A stretch of DNA of 64,000 nt from Caryophanales bacterium UBA6449 (GCA_002437105.1 DJOB01000006.1:232686-296685), one strand, 5' to 3'; numbered from the stretch's first letter, positions 35,843 to 45,126 are shown. Numbers and translations: made by a program. Notes: generated from the letters alone by a model not told the origin.

Positions 35843-37288
35843 CTAGGCCCCCTTCTTGTCGGCGGTGAGGACCTGGGCTTTCTTCACGGCATCGTCGAAG
35901 GTTCCGACGAAGAGGAAGGCGGCTTCAGGCATATTGTCGCCCTCGCCATTGAGGATCTTTTCGAACGAGTCGATGCTGTCGGATAGCTTGACGTACTTTC
36001 CGGCTAGACCGGTGTATTTCTCGGAGACGAAGAAGGGCTGCGAGAGGAAGTTTCTGATCCTTCTAGCGCGGTTGACGGTCAGTCGGTCCTCATCGGACAG
36101 CTCATCCATACCCAGAATCGCGATGATATCCTGCAGGTCGTGATACCTCTGTAGGATGCTCTGGATGCGTCGCGCGACCTCGTAGTGCCGCTTGCCGACC
36201 ACATTGGGATCGAGGAAGTTAGAGGAGGAAGCGAGGGGGTCGACCGCGGGGTAGATTCCCAGTGCGGCCGTATTTCGATCGAGGACGGTCTTCGCGTCCA
36301 GATGGGCGAAGGTCGTGGCAGGAGCCGGGTCGGTCAGATCATCCGCGGGCACGTAGACGGCTTGAATCGAGGTGATCGATCCCTCGCGGGTGGAGGCGAT
36401 CCTCTCCTGCAGTTCACCCATCTCTGTCGCTAGCGTGGGCTGGTAACCGACTGCTGAAGGCATTCTGCCCAGCAGGGCTGAGACCTCGGCGCCCGCCTGG
36501 GTGAAACGGTAGATGTTATCGATGAAGAGCAGAACATCCTGGTGCGATACATCGCGGAACCACTCGGCCATAGTCAGAGCGGTCAGAGGGGCACGCATAC
36601 GGACGCCGGGCGACTCGTTCATCTGACCGAAGACCAGGGCGGTGTTCTTGAGGACGCCGCTCTCCTTCATCTCGTAGTACAGATCGTTTCCCTCACGCGA
36701 TCTCTCACCGACACCGGCGAAGATGGAAGTTCCGTTCCTCTCGGTGGCGATATTGTGGATGAGCTCCTGGATCAGCGTCGTCTTACCGACGCCGGCGCCA
36801 CCGAACAGTCCGACCTTACCGCCCTTGATGTAGGGGCAGAGCAGGTCGATCACCTTGATGCCGGTCTCGAAGACCTGAGCTGAGGTGGGCTGCTCGGTGA
36901 AGCTGGGTGCCTGATGGTAGATGGAGGACAGTTCCTGGGGCTTGAAGTCTCCCTGGTTGTCGATGGGTTGGCCGAGGACGTTGAACATGCGGCCGAGGAC
37001 ATTGTTGCCGACAGGCGCTTGGATCGGATGATGGAGGTTGGTGACCTTCAGACCGCGGCTGATTCCCTCGGTGGGACCCATTGCGATGCAGCGCACGGTA
37101 TCGTCGCCGATATCCTGGCAGACCTCCAGGGTCAGCTTCTTGTCTCCGATGGAAACCTCGAGAGCATTTCTGAGGGGAGGCATGAAGCCGGTGAGGAATC
37201 TGACGTCGATGACGGGACCGATAGCCTGGATGACCTCGCCAACATCCGCTTCCTTTAAAGCGGGATTGTTATCTTTCTGTTCAATCAT
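35843..37288 (-). CDS. atpD: ATP synthase beta subunit
   Basis: The catalytic F1 subunit, 481 residues. P-loop GGAGVGKTT near residue 163, catalytic Glu in GERSREGND near 195, and Walker B VLLFIDNIYRFTQAG near 255. The length matches the family, with about ten extra polar residues at the start. Ribosome site AGGAGG lies nine bases upstream. Confidence 0.99.
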   Translation of the reverse strand: MIEQKDNNPALKEADVGEVIQAIGPVIDVRFLTGFMPPLRNALEVSIGDKKLTLEVCQDIGDDTVRCIAMGPTEGISRGLKVTNLHHPIQAPVGNNVLGRMFNVLGQPIDNQGDFKPQELSSIYHQAPSFTEQPTSAQVFETGIKVIDLLCPYIKGGKVGLFGGAGVGKTTLIQELIHNIATERNGTSIFAGVGERSREGNDLYYEMKESGVLKNTALVFGQMNESPGVRMRAPLTALTMAEWFRDVSHQDVLLFIDNIYRFTQAGAEVSALLGRMPSAVGYQPTLATEMGELQERIASTREGSITSIQAVYVPADDLTDPAPATTFAHLDAKTVLDRNTAALGIYPAVDPLASSSNFLDPNVVGKRHYEVARRIQSILQRYHDLQDIIAILGMDELSDEDRLTVNRARRIRNFLSQPFFVSEKYTGLAGKYVKLSDSIDSFEKILNGEGDNMPEAAFLFVGTFDDAVKKAQVLTADKKGA

Positions 37289-37299
37289 CTTCTAACCTC

Positions 37300-38151
37300 C
37301 TATGCATTTGATCCGGAGATCACCTCAGTGATCTCCTGGGTGATCTTGGCCTGTCTTATCTTGTTGTATTCCAGCTTGAGTGAACGGGTTAGATCGTCGG
37401 CTGAATCCGTGGCGGAATCCATCGAGTTGCGGCGATTCGTCTGCTCGGATACGATGCTCTGGAGAAGGCAGCGATAGAGCTTGGAATCGAGCCAGTGGGG
37501 GACGATCAGATCGGTCACCGACTGCGGGTCGGGATCGAAGGTGATGGTCGTTACGCTCTCGGTCTGGTCTCCGGATACAGGACTCAGCGGGAAGAGTTTC
37601 TCGACCACGGGTCTGGTGGACATCGAATTGATAGGCTGGGTATAGACGATGTATACGTAGCGATACTGGTTCTCCCGATAGAGCGAATCGAGCTCGTGGC
37701 GGAAGCTGTTGACCCGGTCGAAGGAGATGCTCTCACCTAGAGAGAGGAACTGCGTATAGGAGTGATTCACGGTCTCTTTGAAGCGCCGGAATCCCTTCTC
37801 GCCGATGAAGAGGGCATCATCCTCTCTGCGGATGCTTCGAACGACCAGCTTGAACAGATCGTTGTTGTATCCGCCGCAGAGGCCGAGGGTCGAGGAGACG
37901 ATGATATACAGATCGCGGTCGGTATCGTTGACCTGCATGCAGGTGGGGAGATTCTGGCTGGAGAGGTCGACGCTGTGGAAGCAGTCGGCGAGGCACCTAT
38001 CCATCTGCGCGCCGTATCTCAGGGCAGCATCCAGCAGGTTGCGGCTCCGAGAGTAGCGAGAGGAGGCGATCAGCTTCATCGCGTTGGTGATCTTGCGGAT
38101 CGAGGCGACCGTTCTAAGTCTCTCTCTGATCGTGAGCATCGACTGCGGCAT
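37300..38151 (-). CDS. atpG: ATP synthase gamma subunit
   Basis: The central rotor shaft of F1, 283 residues. The N-terminal helix (RLRTVASIRKITNAMKLIA) and C-terminal helix (RRNSMDSATDSADDLTRSL then LEYNKIRQAKITQEI) form the coiled shaft and are well conserved; the middle is a Rossmann-like domain with GLCGGYN. It sits between atpA and atpD with gaps under 12 bases. Confidence 0.97.
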   Translation of the reverse strand: MPQSMLTIRERLRTVASIRKITNAMKLIASSRYSRSRNLLDAALRYGAQMDRCLADCFHSVDLSSQNLPTCMQVNDTDRDLYIIVSSTLGLCGGYNNDLFKLVVRSIRREDDALFIGEKGFRRFKETVNHSYTQFLSLGESISFDRVNSFRHELDSLYRENQYRYVYIVYTQPINSMSTRPVVEKLFPLSPVSGDQTESVTTITFDPDPQSVTDLIVPHWLDSKLYRCLLQSIVSEQTNRRNSMDSATDSADDLTRSLKLEYNKIRQAKITQEITEVISGSNA

Positions 38152-38156
38152 GACGA

Positions 38157-39680
38157 CTACCTACCCTCCTGAGTGCTCAGAGATCGGTTGACTTCTTGGA
38201 AGACCTCATCGATCTTTTGGGCGATCTCGGGCTTCAGTACCTTCTCGTCGTTGATGCTCGCGTAGACTTCAGGATTGTGGCTCGAGATGATGCTGTCCAT
38301 CATCTTGAGGTAGCGGTGGATATCCGCCTTGGGCATGTTATCCAAGTAGCCCTTCTGGGCCACGTAGATATCCATGACCTCCTGAGCGTTGGACAGGGGC
38401 ATGTACTGCTTCTGCTTCAGCACCTCCATGATGGCGGAACCGTGAGCCAGAATCCTTCTGGTCGAGATGTCGAGATCCGATCCGAAACGGGCGAAGTCGA
38501 GCATCTCGTGGTAGCTGGCTAACTCCATCTTCAGGGTCTTGGATACGGATTTCATCGCCTTGGTCTGCGCGGTCGAACCGACGCGCGACACCGATAGACC
38601 CGCATCGATGGCGGGACGCTGTCCGGAGTTGAACATATCGGTGTTGAGGAAGATCTGTCCATCGGTGATGGATATCAGGTTGGTGGGGATGTAGGCGGAG
38701 ATATCGCCGGCTTGAGTCTCGGCGATAGGCAGGGCGGTGATCGAACCGCCCAGGTCCTTTCTCAGACGGCAGGAGCGCTCCAGCAATCTGGAGTGAAGAT
38801 AGAAGATATCGCCGGGGTAGGCCTCTCTTCCAGGGGATCTCTTCAGCAGCAACGACAGGGTGCGGTAGGCGACGGCGTGCTTGCTCAGATCATCGTAGAC
38901 GATGAGGACATCCCGTCCCTTCCACATCCAGTGCTCCGCGATGGAGACGGCGGAATAGGGGGCGAGGTAGAGCATCGGGGCCGGCTCGCTCGCCGAGGCA
39001 TCCACGATGCAGGTGTACTTCAAAGCATCGTGCTGCTTGAGCTTATCCACGATCTGTGCGATCGTCGAATTTTTCTGTCCTATCGCGCAGTAGACGCAGA
39101 TGACATTCTTATTTCGCTGGTTGATGATGGTATCGATAGCCAGGGCGGTCTTGCCAGTCTGACGATCGCCGATGATCAGCTCGCGCTGACCGCGACCGAT
39201 GGGGATCATGCTGTCGATCGCCTTGATGCCAGTCTCGAGGGGCACATCGACCGACTGCCGGTCCATGATGGAGGGAGCGGGCATCTCCACGGGGCGATAG
39301 CCCTCGTTGACGATCTCGCCGCGCCCGTCGATGGGTTGACCCAGTGCATTGACCACGCGTCCCATCATCCCGTCGCCGACGGGGACGGAGACCACGCGGT
39401 TGGTACGATGGACGACATCGCCTTCCCGGATGCTGTCATCATCGGAGAACAGGACGGCGCCCACGCTGTTTTGGTCCAGGTTCATCACCATGCCGTAGAT
39501 GCTGTTGGGGAACTCCAGCAGCTCTCCGTACATGGCGTTGTCCAGACCGTAGATGGTGGCGATACCGTCGCCGACGCTGACGACCTGGCCCACGTCGTTG
39601 GTCTCGACGTGCTTGGTGTATTTCTCGATCTCGCGGGCGATGAGGTCCGAGATCGAGTTGAGTTTGATGTTATCTGCCAT
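38157..39680 (-). CDS. atpA: ATP synthase alpha subunit
   Basis: Non-catalytic nucleotide-binding F1 subunit, 507 residues. P-loop GDRQTGKTA near residue 169, then the family stretches SIPVGDGMMGRVV-like region near 100, GRDVLIVYDDLSKHA near 262 and VGSTAQTKAM near 367. The start overlaps the end of atpH by 11 bases, indicating coupled translation. Confidence 0.99.
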   Translation of the reverse strand: MADNIKLNSISDLIAREIEKYTKHVETNDVGQVVSVGDGIATIYGLDNAMYGELLEFPNSIYGMVMNLDQNSVGAVLFSDDDSIREGDVVHRTNRVVSVPVGDGMMGRVVNALGQPIDGRGEIVNEGYRPVEMPAPSIMDRQSVDVPLETGIKAIDSMIPIGRGQRELIIGDRQTGKTALAIDTIINQRNKNVICVYCAIGQKNSTIAQIVDKLKQHDALKYTCIVDASASEPAPMLYLAPYSAVSIAEHWMWKGRDVLIVYDDLSKHAVAYRTLSLLLKRSPGREAYPGDIFYLHSRLLERSCRLRKDLGGSITALPIAETQAGDISAYIPTNLISITDGQIFLNTDMFNSGQRPAIDAGLSVSRVGSTAQTKAMKSVSKTLKMELASYHEMLDFARFGSDLDISTRRILAHGSAIMEVLKQKQYMPLSNAQEVMDIYVAQKGYLDNMPKADIHRYLKMMDSIISSHNPEVYASINDEKVLKPEIAQKIDEVFQEVNRSLSTQEGR

Positions 39681-40230
39681 CCTGGTTTTCCTCCTTGCTC
39701 AGAATATTCTTCTTGATGCCCTCGAGCACGGTGTTGATCGAGTACTCGTACTCGGTGTCTAGGAGTATGACCCTGATTCCCGCGATGAGTTTCTTATCGG
39801 GGATCTGGGTCAGGATAACCCTTCTACCGATCCTGTTGGAGAAAGCTCGTTCCAGCTTTCTAACCTGGCTGGTCGGCAGGACGAAAGGAGTGAAGAGCTG
39901 ACCTTCGGCGATATTCGCATCCTCGTCGGCGAGCCGGTTGTACTCCTCCCTGATCTGGGGGAGATAGTCGATCATGTGATCGCGGATGAGGATCTTCAGG
40001 AAGGACATGACCTCGGGAACTAGCAGGTCCTTGAACAGCTCGTCCATCGCTTGACACTTCTTGGGGTAGTCGACCGAAGGGGAGTTGAGGAAGGGAATCA
40101 GATCCGTGTTCTGCTTGCAGATCCACTCGAAGAACTTCAGGTCCTCGCGATAGATCCCCGATACCTTGTTCGCTCTACCGATCTGTCTCAGACCGTCGGC
40201 GATGCGGGTCAGGATCTCCTTCTCGATCAC
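39670..40230 (-). CDS. atpH: ATP synthase delta subunit
   Basis: OSCP-type stator subunit joining F1 to the b stalk, 186 residues. An N-terminal six-helix bundle (YREDLKFFEWICKQN; FKDLLVPEVMSFLKIL) and the C-terminal segment DKKLIAGIRVILLDTEYEYS, the usual GGI.I-type ending. It overlaps atpF by four bases and atpA by 11. Confidence 0.93.
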   Translation of the reverse strand: MIEKEILTRIADGLRQIGRANKVSGIYREDLKFFEWICKQNTDLIPFLNSPSVDYPKKCQAMDELFKDLLVPEVMSFLKILIRDHMIDYLPQIREEYNRLADEDANIAEGQLFTPFVLPTSQVRKLERAFSNRIGRRVILTQIPDKKLIAGIRVILLDTEYEYSINTVLEGIKKNILSKEENQDGR

Positions 40231-40838
40231 TTGGAGCTCTCCTTTCCGTCGCTGGCGATGGAGTCGATAAAGTCATCGACCATCTTGGCGTTATCCTCTT
40301 CCTTGACTTCGCGTCCGAGGATCTGCTTGGATGTGTCGATAGCGGTCTGAACGATCTCCGTATGCGCGTCGCGGAGCATCTTGCGGCGCTCATCCTCGAT
40401 ATCCCGGTGCGCCTGCGCGCGCTGCTGCTCGATGGAGTGAGTCAGGTCGCGCTGGGCCTGAGCGGCGTTAGCCTCCGCGATTGAGCGGGCTTTCTCGATG
40501 ATCTGCCCCGCTTCGACCTGGGCGTCGCTCTTGATCTTATCGGCCTTATTCAGGGTATCCTTAGCCGCCTGGGAATCCTCTTGAGCCTTCTTGACCGAGC
40601 TCTCGATGAATTCCTTCCTCTGGCTGATCTTCTTCTTCAGAGGCTTGTAGGCCAGGAGGATGACCGCGGCCGCGACCGCGGCAAAGATGAGAATCTGTGC
40701 GATGGTCACATAGAGGTTAGGAAGCAGTCCATCGGCTACACTGCTCAGCTTGTTCTGCAGCGCTTCGGTGTCGCAGGAGGCTAGGCTGAGTGTGGAGACC
40801 GATGCTAGGGTTAGACCCAGTACCTTCTTCAGTTGCAT
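40227..40838 (-). CDS. atpF: ATP synthase b subunit with lipoprotein signal
   Basis: Stator stalk subunit, 203 residues. It starts with a lipoprotein signal: QLKKVLGLTLASVSTL, then SLASC, lipobox cysteine at 22. Next comes the membrane helix (about 44-65, ILIFAAVAAAVILLAYKPL) and a long charged coiled coil (about 70-165). In most bacteria b has no cleaved signal; a lipoprotein form is known in mycoplasmas, which fits the lineage. It lies between atpE and atpH in the normal order. Confidence 0.95.
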   Translation of the reverse strand: MQLKKVLGLTLASVSTLSLASCDTEALQNKLSSVADGLLPNLYVTIAQILIFAAVAAAVILLAYKPLKKKISQRKEFIESSVKKAQEDSQAAKDTLNKADKIKSDAQVEAGQIIEKARSIAEANAAQAQRDLTHSIEQQRAQAHRDIEDERRKMLRDAHTEIVQTAIDTSKQILGREVKEEDNAKMVDDFIDSIASDGKESSK

Positions 40839-40895
40839 TAAATCACCTCCAGAGAGATTTCTCTCTCGATGTTAAAGGATTGAAATTCAAAGATT

Positions 40896-41132
40896 TTAAG
40901 CAGTCTTGATGACGAAGGCCATGATTATGGCGATGACGAGGATGTATATCGCGCAGGACTCGATCAGTCCGACACCGATGATCAGCGTTGAGCGCACATC
41001 CTTGGAGGCGGAGGGGTTCCTTCCGATGCTCTCCATACCCTTAGCGACCGCCATACCTTCTCCGATACCGACGATACCCATACCGACGCAGGCGATGGCC
41101 AGCGCCAGGAATTTAGCAGCTATAGGATCCAT
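40896..41132 (-). CDS. atpE: ATP synthase c subunit, two-carboxylate type
   Basis: Rotor ring subunit, 78 residues, two membrane helices joined by the polar loop GRNPSASKD. Helix 2 has the ion-binding Glu58 followed by Ser59 (GLIESCAIY). Helix 1 has a second acidic residue, Glu25 (GIGEGMAVAKG), 33 residues before Glu58, where the Na+-type Ilyobacter ring has Gln32 paired with Glu65. A Glu/Glu pair is known from the Na+-driven ring of Fusobacterium nucleatum. The Ser after Glu58 also favours Na+ binding; Cys60 replaces the Thr seen there. So a Na+-coupled enzyme is likely, by inference. Confidence 0.96.
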   Translation of the reverse strand: MDPIAAKFLALAIACVGMGIVGIGEGMAVAKGMESIGRNPSASKDVRSTLIIGVGLIESCAIYILVIAIIMAFVIKTA

Positions 41133-41155
41133 GATTCATTTACCTCTTTTCAGTG

Positions 41156-42019
41156 TTAATTCTTCGCTTCTGCAGCGAGCTTCTCAGCTTTTCTTCTCTT
41201 CCGGTCTTCACGTCTTTTCAGTCTAGCTTGTCTCTTCTCTTCCGCTTCCTGCTTCTCCATGACCAGCTGTTCAGGTGAGACGTATTCGCTGGCGATGTTG
41301 ATCATAGTCAGCATGCAGAAGACTGTGAGCTGGATAAATCCATCGAACAGATCGAAGTATAGGTGGATGATGGGGGTCAGCAGGGGTGTCAGGGCGAGTC
41401 CCGCTCCCACGGTGGGGAAGGCGAACTCGAAGCCGGTGTAGACCAGGGCGACGATGCAGTAGCCCGCGAGGGCGTTACCGAAGAGACGGAGCGTCATCGA
41501 TAGCACCGGTGACCACATGGTTATCATGTTGATGGGAAGGAAGACGGGGATGGGTCTGACGAATCTTCTGAAGTACTTCCACTTCAGACATCTGACCGAA
41601 GTGTAGTGGGCCCAGAGGAATGTCAGAAGAGCGATCGACAGGGGCATGGCGGTATTGGTGAACGGGTTGGGGAGCGGTGAGAGGAAGTAATCCGAGTTCC
41701 CCGGTTGCAGGACGTTGGGGAGTCCGACGAAGCCCAGGATGAAGCCGATCATGATGTAGGCGCCTAGCACCAGGACGTATCCGCCGAAGCCTGTAAACGC
41801 CGGTCCCATGAGTTGAGCGACCTGCTTATCGGCAAAGTTTGAAGCTTCCTCCATGGCGTAGACGATGCCCTGGGGAGCTTTCAATGGGTCGTAGGACTTG
41901 ATCTTGAAGTGGACGACTATCGCGAACACCAGCAGGATCAGGAGCGCGATTACGGACGATAGGAACTCGGGCGGCAGGTGATTCCAGTCGAGGAATTCAA
42001 TCATCTTCTCGAGGTTCAT
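41156..42019 (-). CDS. atpB: ATP synthase a subunit
   Basis: Membrane stator subunit carrying the ion half-channels, 287 residues. Essential Arg lies in MTLRLFGNALAG near residue 178; YFDLFDGFIQLTVFCML near 230 is the last conserved helix pair. The C-terminus adds about 40 highly charged residues (EEKRQARLKRREDRKRR) that are longer than usual and probably cytoplasmic. It lies 23 bases upstream of atpE. Confidence 0.96.
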   Translation of the reverse strand: MNLEKMIEFLDWNHLPPEFLSSVIALLILLVFAIVVHFKIKSYDPLKAPQGIVYAMEEASNFADKQVAQLMGPAFTGFGGYVLVLGAYIMIGFILGFVGLPNVLQPGNSDYFLSPLPNPFTNTAMPLSIALLTFLWAHYTSVRCLKWKYFRRFVRPIPVFLPINMITMWSPVLSMTLRLFGNALAGYCIVALVYTGFEFAFPTVGAGLALTPLLTPIIHLYFDLFDGFIQLTVFCMLTMINIASEYVSPEQLVMEKQEAEEKRQARLKRREDRKRRKAEKLAAEAKN

Positions 42020-42021
42020 TC

Positions 42022-42426
42022 CTAACTTTTTTCCTCCTTCCAGGCTCCAATCATACCCGCGAGATATCCGAATGCGATCGCGGTGGGGGAGGCGAGCAGG
42101 TAGAGATAGCTGGTTCCCTTAACCAGGTATATATAGAGGAACGAGAGCCCGAGGGCTAAGACGACGGAGATCAGACGTCCGCACGCTGACAGGATGCCGT
42201 ATTTCCGTCTCTCTCTAGATAGGATATCCGCCGTTCCGCGCAGCAGGAAGCAAAGCGCCGCTGCAAAGGGGAAGCTGATGCCCCAGACGACGAAGAGTGC
42301 GGGTTCGGCGAGGACGATCCAGACGATCGCCCCGGCCAGCAGACCCGCCAGGAGCGCGATTCCGAGCGTGGCGATGCTCCACGCTGTGGCGCGACTGAGC
42401 TTCCAACCTCTCTTCTCATCGGACAT
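42022..42426 (-). CDS. atpI: AtpI-like membrane protein
   Basis: First gene of the atp operon, 134 residues with four hydrophobic segments in pairs (about 14-36, 40-60, 82-104, 108-128). Sequence similarity to other AtpI proteins is weak, but size, topology and position before atpB support it. AtpI is thought to help assemble the c ring. The only ribosome site seen is GAGGTAGG nine or more bases upstream. Confidence 0.7.
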   Translation of the reverse strand: MSDEKRGWKLSRATAWSIATLGIALLAGLLAGAIVWIVLAEPALFVVWGISFPFAAALCFLLRGTADILSRERRKYGILSACGRLISVVLALGLSFLYIYLVKGTSYLYLLASPTAIAFGYLAGMIGAWKEEKS

Positions 42427-42441
42427 GAAAGTACCTACCTC

Positions 42442-42459
42442 TCGACTCCTTGGAGTCGA
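42442..42459. promoter_or_regulatory. Perfect palindrome in the atp operon leader
   Basis: TCGACTCC TT GGAGTCGA, 8-bp arms, 16 bases before atpI. A minus-strand TATAAA lies at 42465-42470, so the palindrome would be at or just after the transcription start. Could be an operator or a 5' hairpin. Confidence 0.45.
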
Positions 42460-42545
42460 TTTCTTTTATACTCCTTTAAAATATCCGGGGTTATCCTCTA
42501 GGGTAGTTTAAAAGGAGAAAACGGTTCCATCAGGAGGTGTGGCAC

Positions 42546-44537
42546 ATGGATTATTCGCATCCGTTTGAACTGGTCTCGCCCTTCTCGCCGACCGGCGATC
42601 AACCGCAGGCGATCGCTAGCTTGACTGCGGGGTTGAAAGAGGGGAAGAAGTGGCAGGTTCTGCTGGGTGCTACCGGTACCGGCAAGACCTTTACGATGGC
42701 CAATGTCATCCTGCGGTCGCAGCGTCCGGCGCTCGTCCTGGTGCACAACAAGACCTTGGCGGCACAGGAGTATGGAGAGTTTCGGGAGCTGTTCCCTCAC
42801 AACCGGGTGGAGTTCTTCATCTCCAACTTCGATTTCTATCAGCCGGAAGCCTACCTTCCCAAGACCGATACCTACATCGACAAGGAAGTCGTCATGAATC
42901 AGGAGATCGAGATGATGCGCGCTTCGGCTGTCAATTCGCTGTTGGAGCGTCACGACACGATCGTGGTGGCGACAGTCGCCTCTATCTTCGGACTGACCGA
43001 TCCTGATGAGTACCGCGACCTAGCCTTTACGCTCAAGGTGGGAGACGAGTACGATCCACACGCCATAGCCCAGAAGATGGTAGTCTCACAGTATCAGCGC
43101 GATAACTTGACTCTGAGTCCTGGTAAATTCAGGATTCAGGGCGATATGTTCGAGTTTATGCCCCCTTCCAACTCCGAGATGACCGTGCTGATCCGAGTCT
43201 ATGCTGAGGACGATAGGATCGTCGAGATAGATGAGATCAAGCCGATGACCGGAGAGGTTATCCACTCCTATGATGGGTATCCTGTCTACCCCGCCTACGA
43301 GCATGCTTCCGGTCTCGCTCGCGTCAAGGCGGCGTGCAAGACTATCCGCGAGGAGCTGGATGAGCGGCTCAAGTATTTCGCTCAGGAGGGCAAGCCGCTG
43401 GAGGAGGAGCGCCTCAAGATGCGGACCGAGCACGATCTCGCTTCGCTCGAGGAGTTTGGAATCTGCCCTGGAGTGGAGAACTACGCGCGGCATCTCGATG
43501 GGAGAAAACCAGGTGAGACCCCGTATACGCTGTTCGACTATCTGTCCGATGACTACATACTGTTCATCGATGAATCTCATGTCACCATCCCCCAGGTGGG
43601 CGGAATGTACTTCGGAGATAGGAGCAGGAAGCAGACGCTGGTCGACTACGGGTTCAGGCTTCCTTCCGCCCTCGACAATCGACCGCTGAAGTTCGCTGAG
43701 TTCGAGAGCAAGATCAAGTCCGCTATCTGCTGTTCGGCGACCCCTGGTGACTATGAGCTCAAGCAGACCGGAGGCGAAGTGGTCGAGCAGATCATCCGGC
43801 CTACCGGACTGGTCGATCCCATTATCGAGGTGCGCTCGAACGATCTCAACCCCATTCAGGATGTCACCAGCGAGGTCAAGAAGCGGATCGAGCGAAACGA
43901 GCGGTCGCTGATCGTCACGCTGACTATCAAGGATGCGGAGAACCTGACCGACTACCTGAAGGGGCAGGGGATCAAGGTCGCTTATCTGCAGCATGAGATC
44001 AAGACGATGGAGCGGTCCGAGATCATCTATAAGCTCCGGAAGGGAGACTACGATTGCGTCGTGGGAATCAACCTGCTGAGGGAGGGACTGGATATTCCCG
44101 AGGTCAGTCTCATTGCGATCCTCAACGCTGATAAGGAAGGTTTCCTGCGCTCGGAGCGCTCGCTGATCCAAATTGTCGGACGCGCTGCGCGAAATGCTTC
44201 AGGACGCGTGATCATGTACTCCGATGGTGTCTCTGATGGCATGAAGGCCGCAATCGAGGAGACGGCGCGCCGAAGGAGGATCCAGGAGGCGTACAACGCC
44301 GCGCACGGGATCGTTCCCCACACCATCATCAAGCCGATCAAGCCCCCGGTGCGGTTTATCGATGACAAGAATTCCAAGAGGGCGAAAGGGGCTTCGGGCA
44401 AGATGAGTCTCAAGGAGATTCAGAGAGCTATCAAGGAGCTGACCGACCAGATGCGCAAGGAGGCTAAGGACCTCAACTTCGAGGAGGCGGCGAAGCTCCG
44501 GGATGAGATCCTCGAGCTCAAAGCTCAGCTGTCCTGA
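42546..44537 (+). CDS. uvrB: Excinuclease ABC subunit B
   Basis: Damage-checking helicase-like subunit of nucleotide excision repair. The 663-residue protein has Walker A GATGTGKTF near residue 39, the beta-hairpin region DFYQPEAYLPKTDTYIDK near 100, helicase motif DESHVT near 345, the second RecA domain (GINLLREGLDIPEVSL; QIVGRAARN), and the C-terminal UVR domain NFEEAAKLRDEILELKAQL for UvrC binding. AGGAGGTG sets ATG 42546; a GTG nine bases upstream lies inside that site. It is divergent from the atp operon. Confidence 0.98.
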   Translation: MDYSHPFELVSPFSPTGDQPQAIASLTAGLKEGKKWQVLLGATGTGKTFTMANVILRSQRPALVLVHNKTLAAQEYGEFRELFPHNRVEFFISNFDFYQPEAYLPKTDTYIDKEVVMNQEIEMMRASAVNSLLERHDTIVVATVASIFGLTDPDEYRDLAFTLKVGDEYDPHAIAQKMVVSQYQRDNLTLSPGKFRIQGDMFEFMPPSNSEMTVLIRVYAEDDRIVEIDEIKPMTGEVIHSYDGYPVYPAYEHASGLARVKAACKTIREELDERLKYFAQEGKPLEEERLKMRTEHDLASLEEFGICPGVENYARHLDGRKPGETPYTLFDYLSDDYILFIDESHVTIPQVGGMYFGDRSRKQTLVDYGFRLPSALDNRPLKFAEFESKIKSAICCSATPGDYELKQTGGEVVEQIIRPTGLVDPIIEVRSNDLNPIQDVTSEVKKRIERNERSLIVTLTIKDAENLTDYLKGQGIKVAYLQHEIKTMERSEIIYKLRKGDYDCVVGINLLREGLDIPEVSLIAILNADKEGFLRSERSLIQIVGRAARNASGRVIMYSDGVSDGMKAAIEETARRRRIQEAYNAAHGIVPHTIIKPIKPPVRFIDDKNSKRAKGASGKMSLKEIQRAIKELTDQMRKEAKDLNFEEAAKLRDEILELKAQLS

Positions 44538-44541
44538 TAGT

Positions 44542-44575
44542 AAAAAAACGCCAGGCAGCGCTCGCTGCCCGGCGT
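44542..44575 (-). terminator. Terminator of tRNA-Pro, also after uvrB
   Basis: ACGCC-GGCAGCG / CGCTGCC-GGCGT stem with one mismatch, followed on the minus strand by TTTTTTT. Confidence 0.85.
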
Positions 44576-44584
44576 ATCTCTCGA

Positions 44585-44661
<77 letters not shown>

Positions 44662-44766
44662 GTGCTATAGATAGTAGCAAAAAAACAGTGAAGCGGTTAG
44701 ATATCGCTCGTCGGATCCTGGCTTCTTTTCAAGCGCAGCCGGGATGATCGGCAGCGCAGCTGAAAT

Positions 44767-44799
44767 AGTAAAAGCCAGCCCTCGTATCAGGCTGGCTTC
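44767..44799 (-). terminator. Terminator of the small membrane protein gene
   Basis: AAGCCAGCC / GGCTGGCTT perfect 9-bp stem, followed on the minus strand by TTTAC; moderate T tract. Confidence 0.75.
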
Positions 44800-44814
44800 C
44801 AGTTCTGTGTCTGT

Positions 44815-45126
44815 CTACTTCTTGTCGTCGCAGAGCAGAAGGATTCCGCTGATCAGATTGAAGAAGAGCAGGGTGCAAATGGAGAAGCCGGTGCTGAGAT
44901 CAGCGGCTTTCTTCATGTGGATCAGCATGGGGATCATCCAGGCGAGAGGAATCAGTAAGCAGATGGCAGTGACCCATAATGTTGTCATTTGGACGGCAGC
45001 GTCCGTATCTGCCCCGCTAGCGGCGACGGCGGAGATGGCTAGAAAGAAATAGATAAGACCCGTGACACCTACGCTGATGATGGTTAGAATCCCGAATGCG
45101 AAAGCGACCTTTCTTAATGTACTCAT
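44815..45126 (-). CDS. Small integral membrane protein, unknown
   Basis: 103 residues with three hydrophobic segments (about 7-34, 50-68, 78-97) joined by short polar loops; the C-terminus is CDDKK. AAAGGA lies eight bases before the ATG. It stands alone with its own terminator between tRNA-Pro and the 32-residue gene. I do not recognise a family. Confidence 0.65.
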   Translation of the reverse strand: MSTLRKVAFAFGILTIISVGVTGLIYFFLAISAVAASGADTDAAVQMTTLWVTAICLLIPLAWMIPMLIHMKKAADLSTGFSICTLLFFNLISGILLLCDDKK

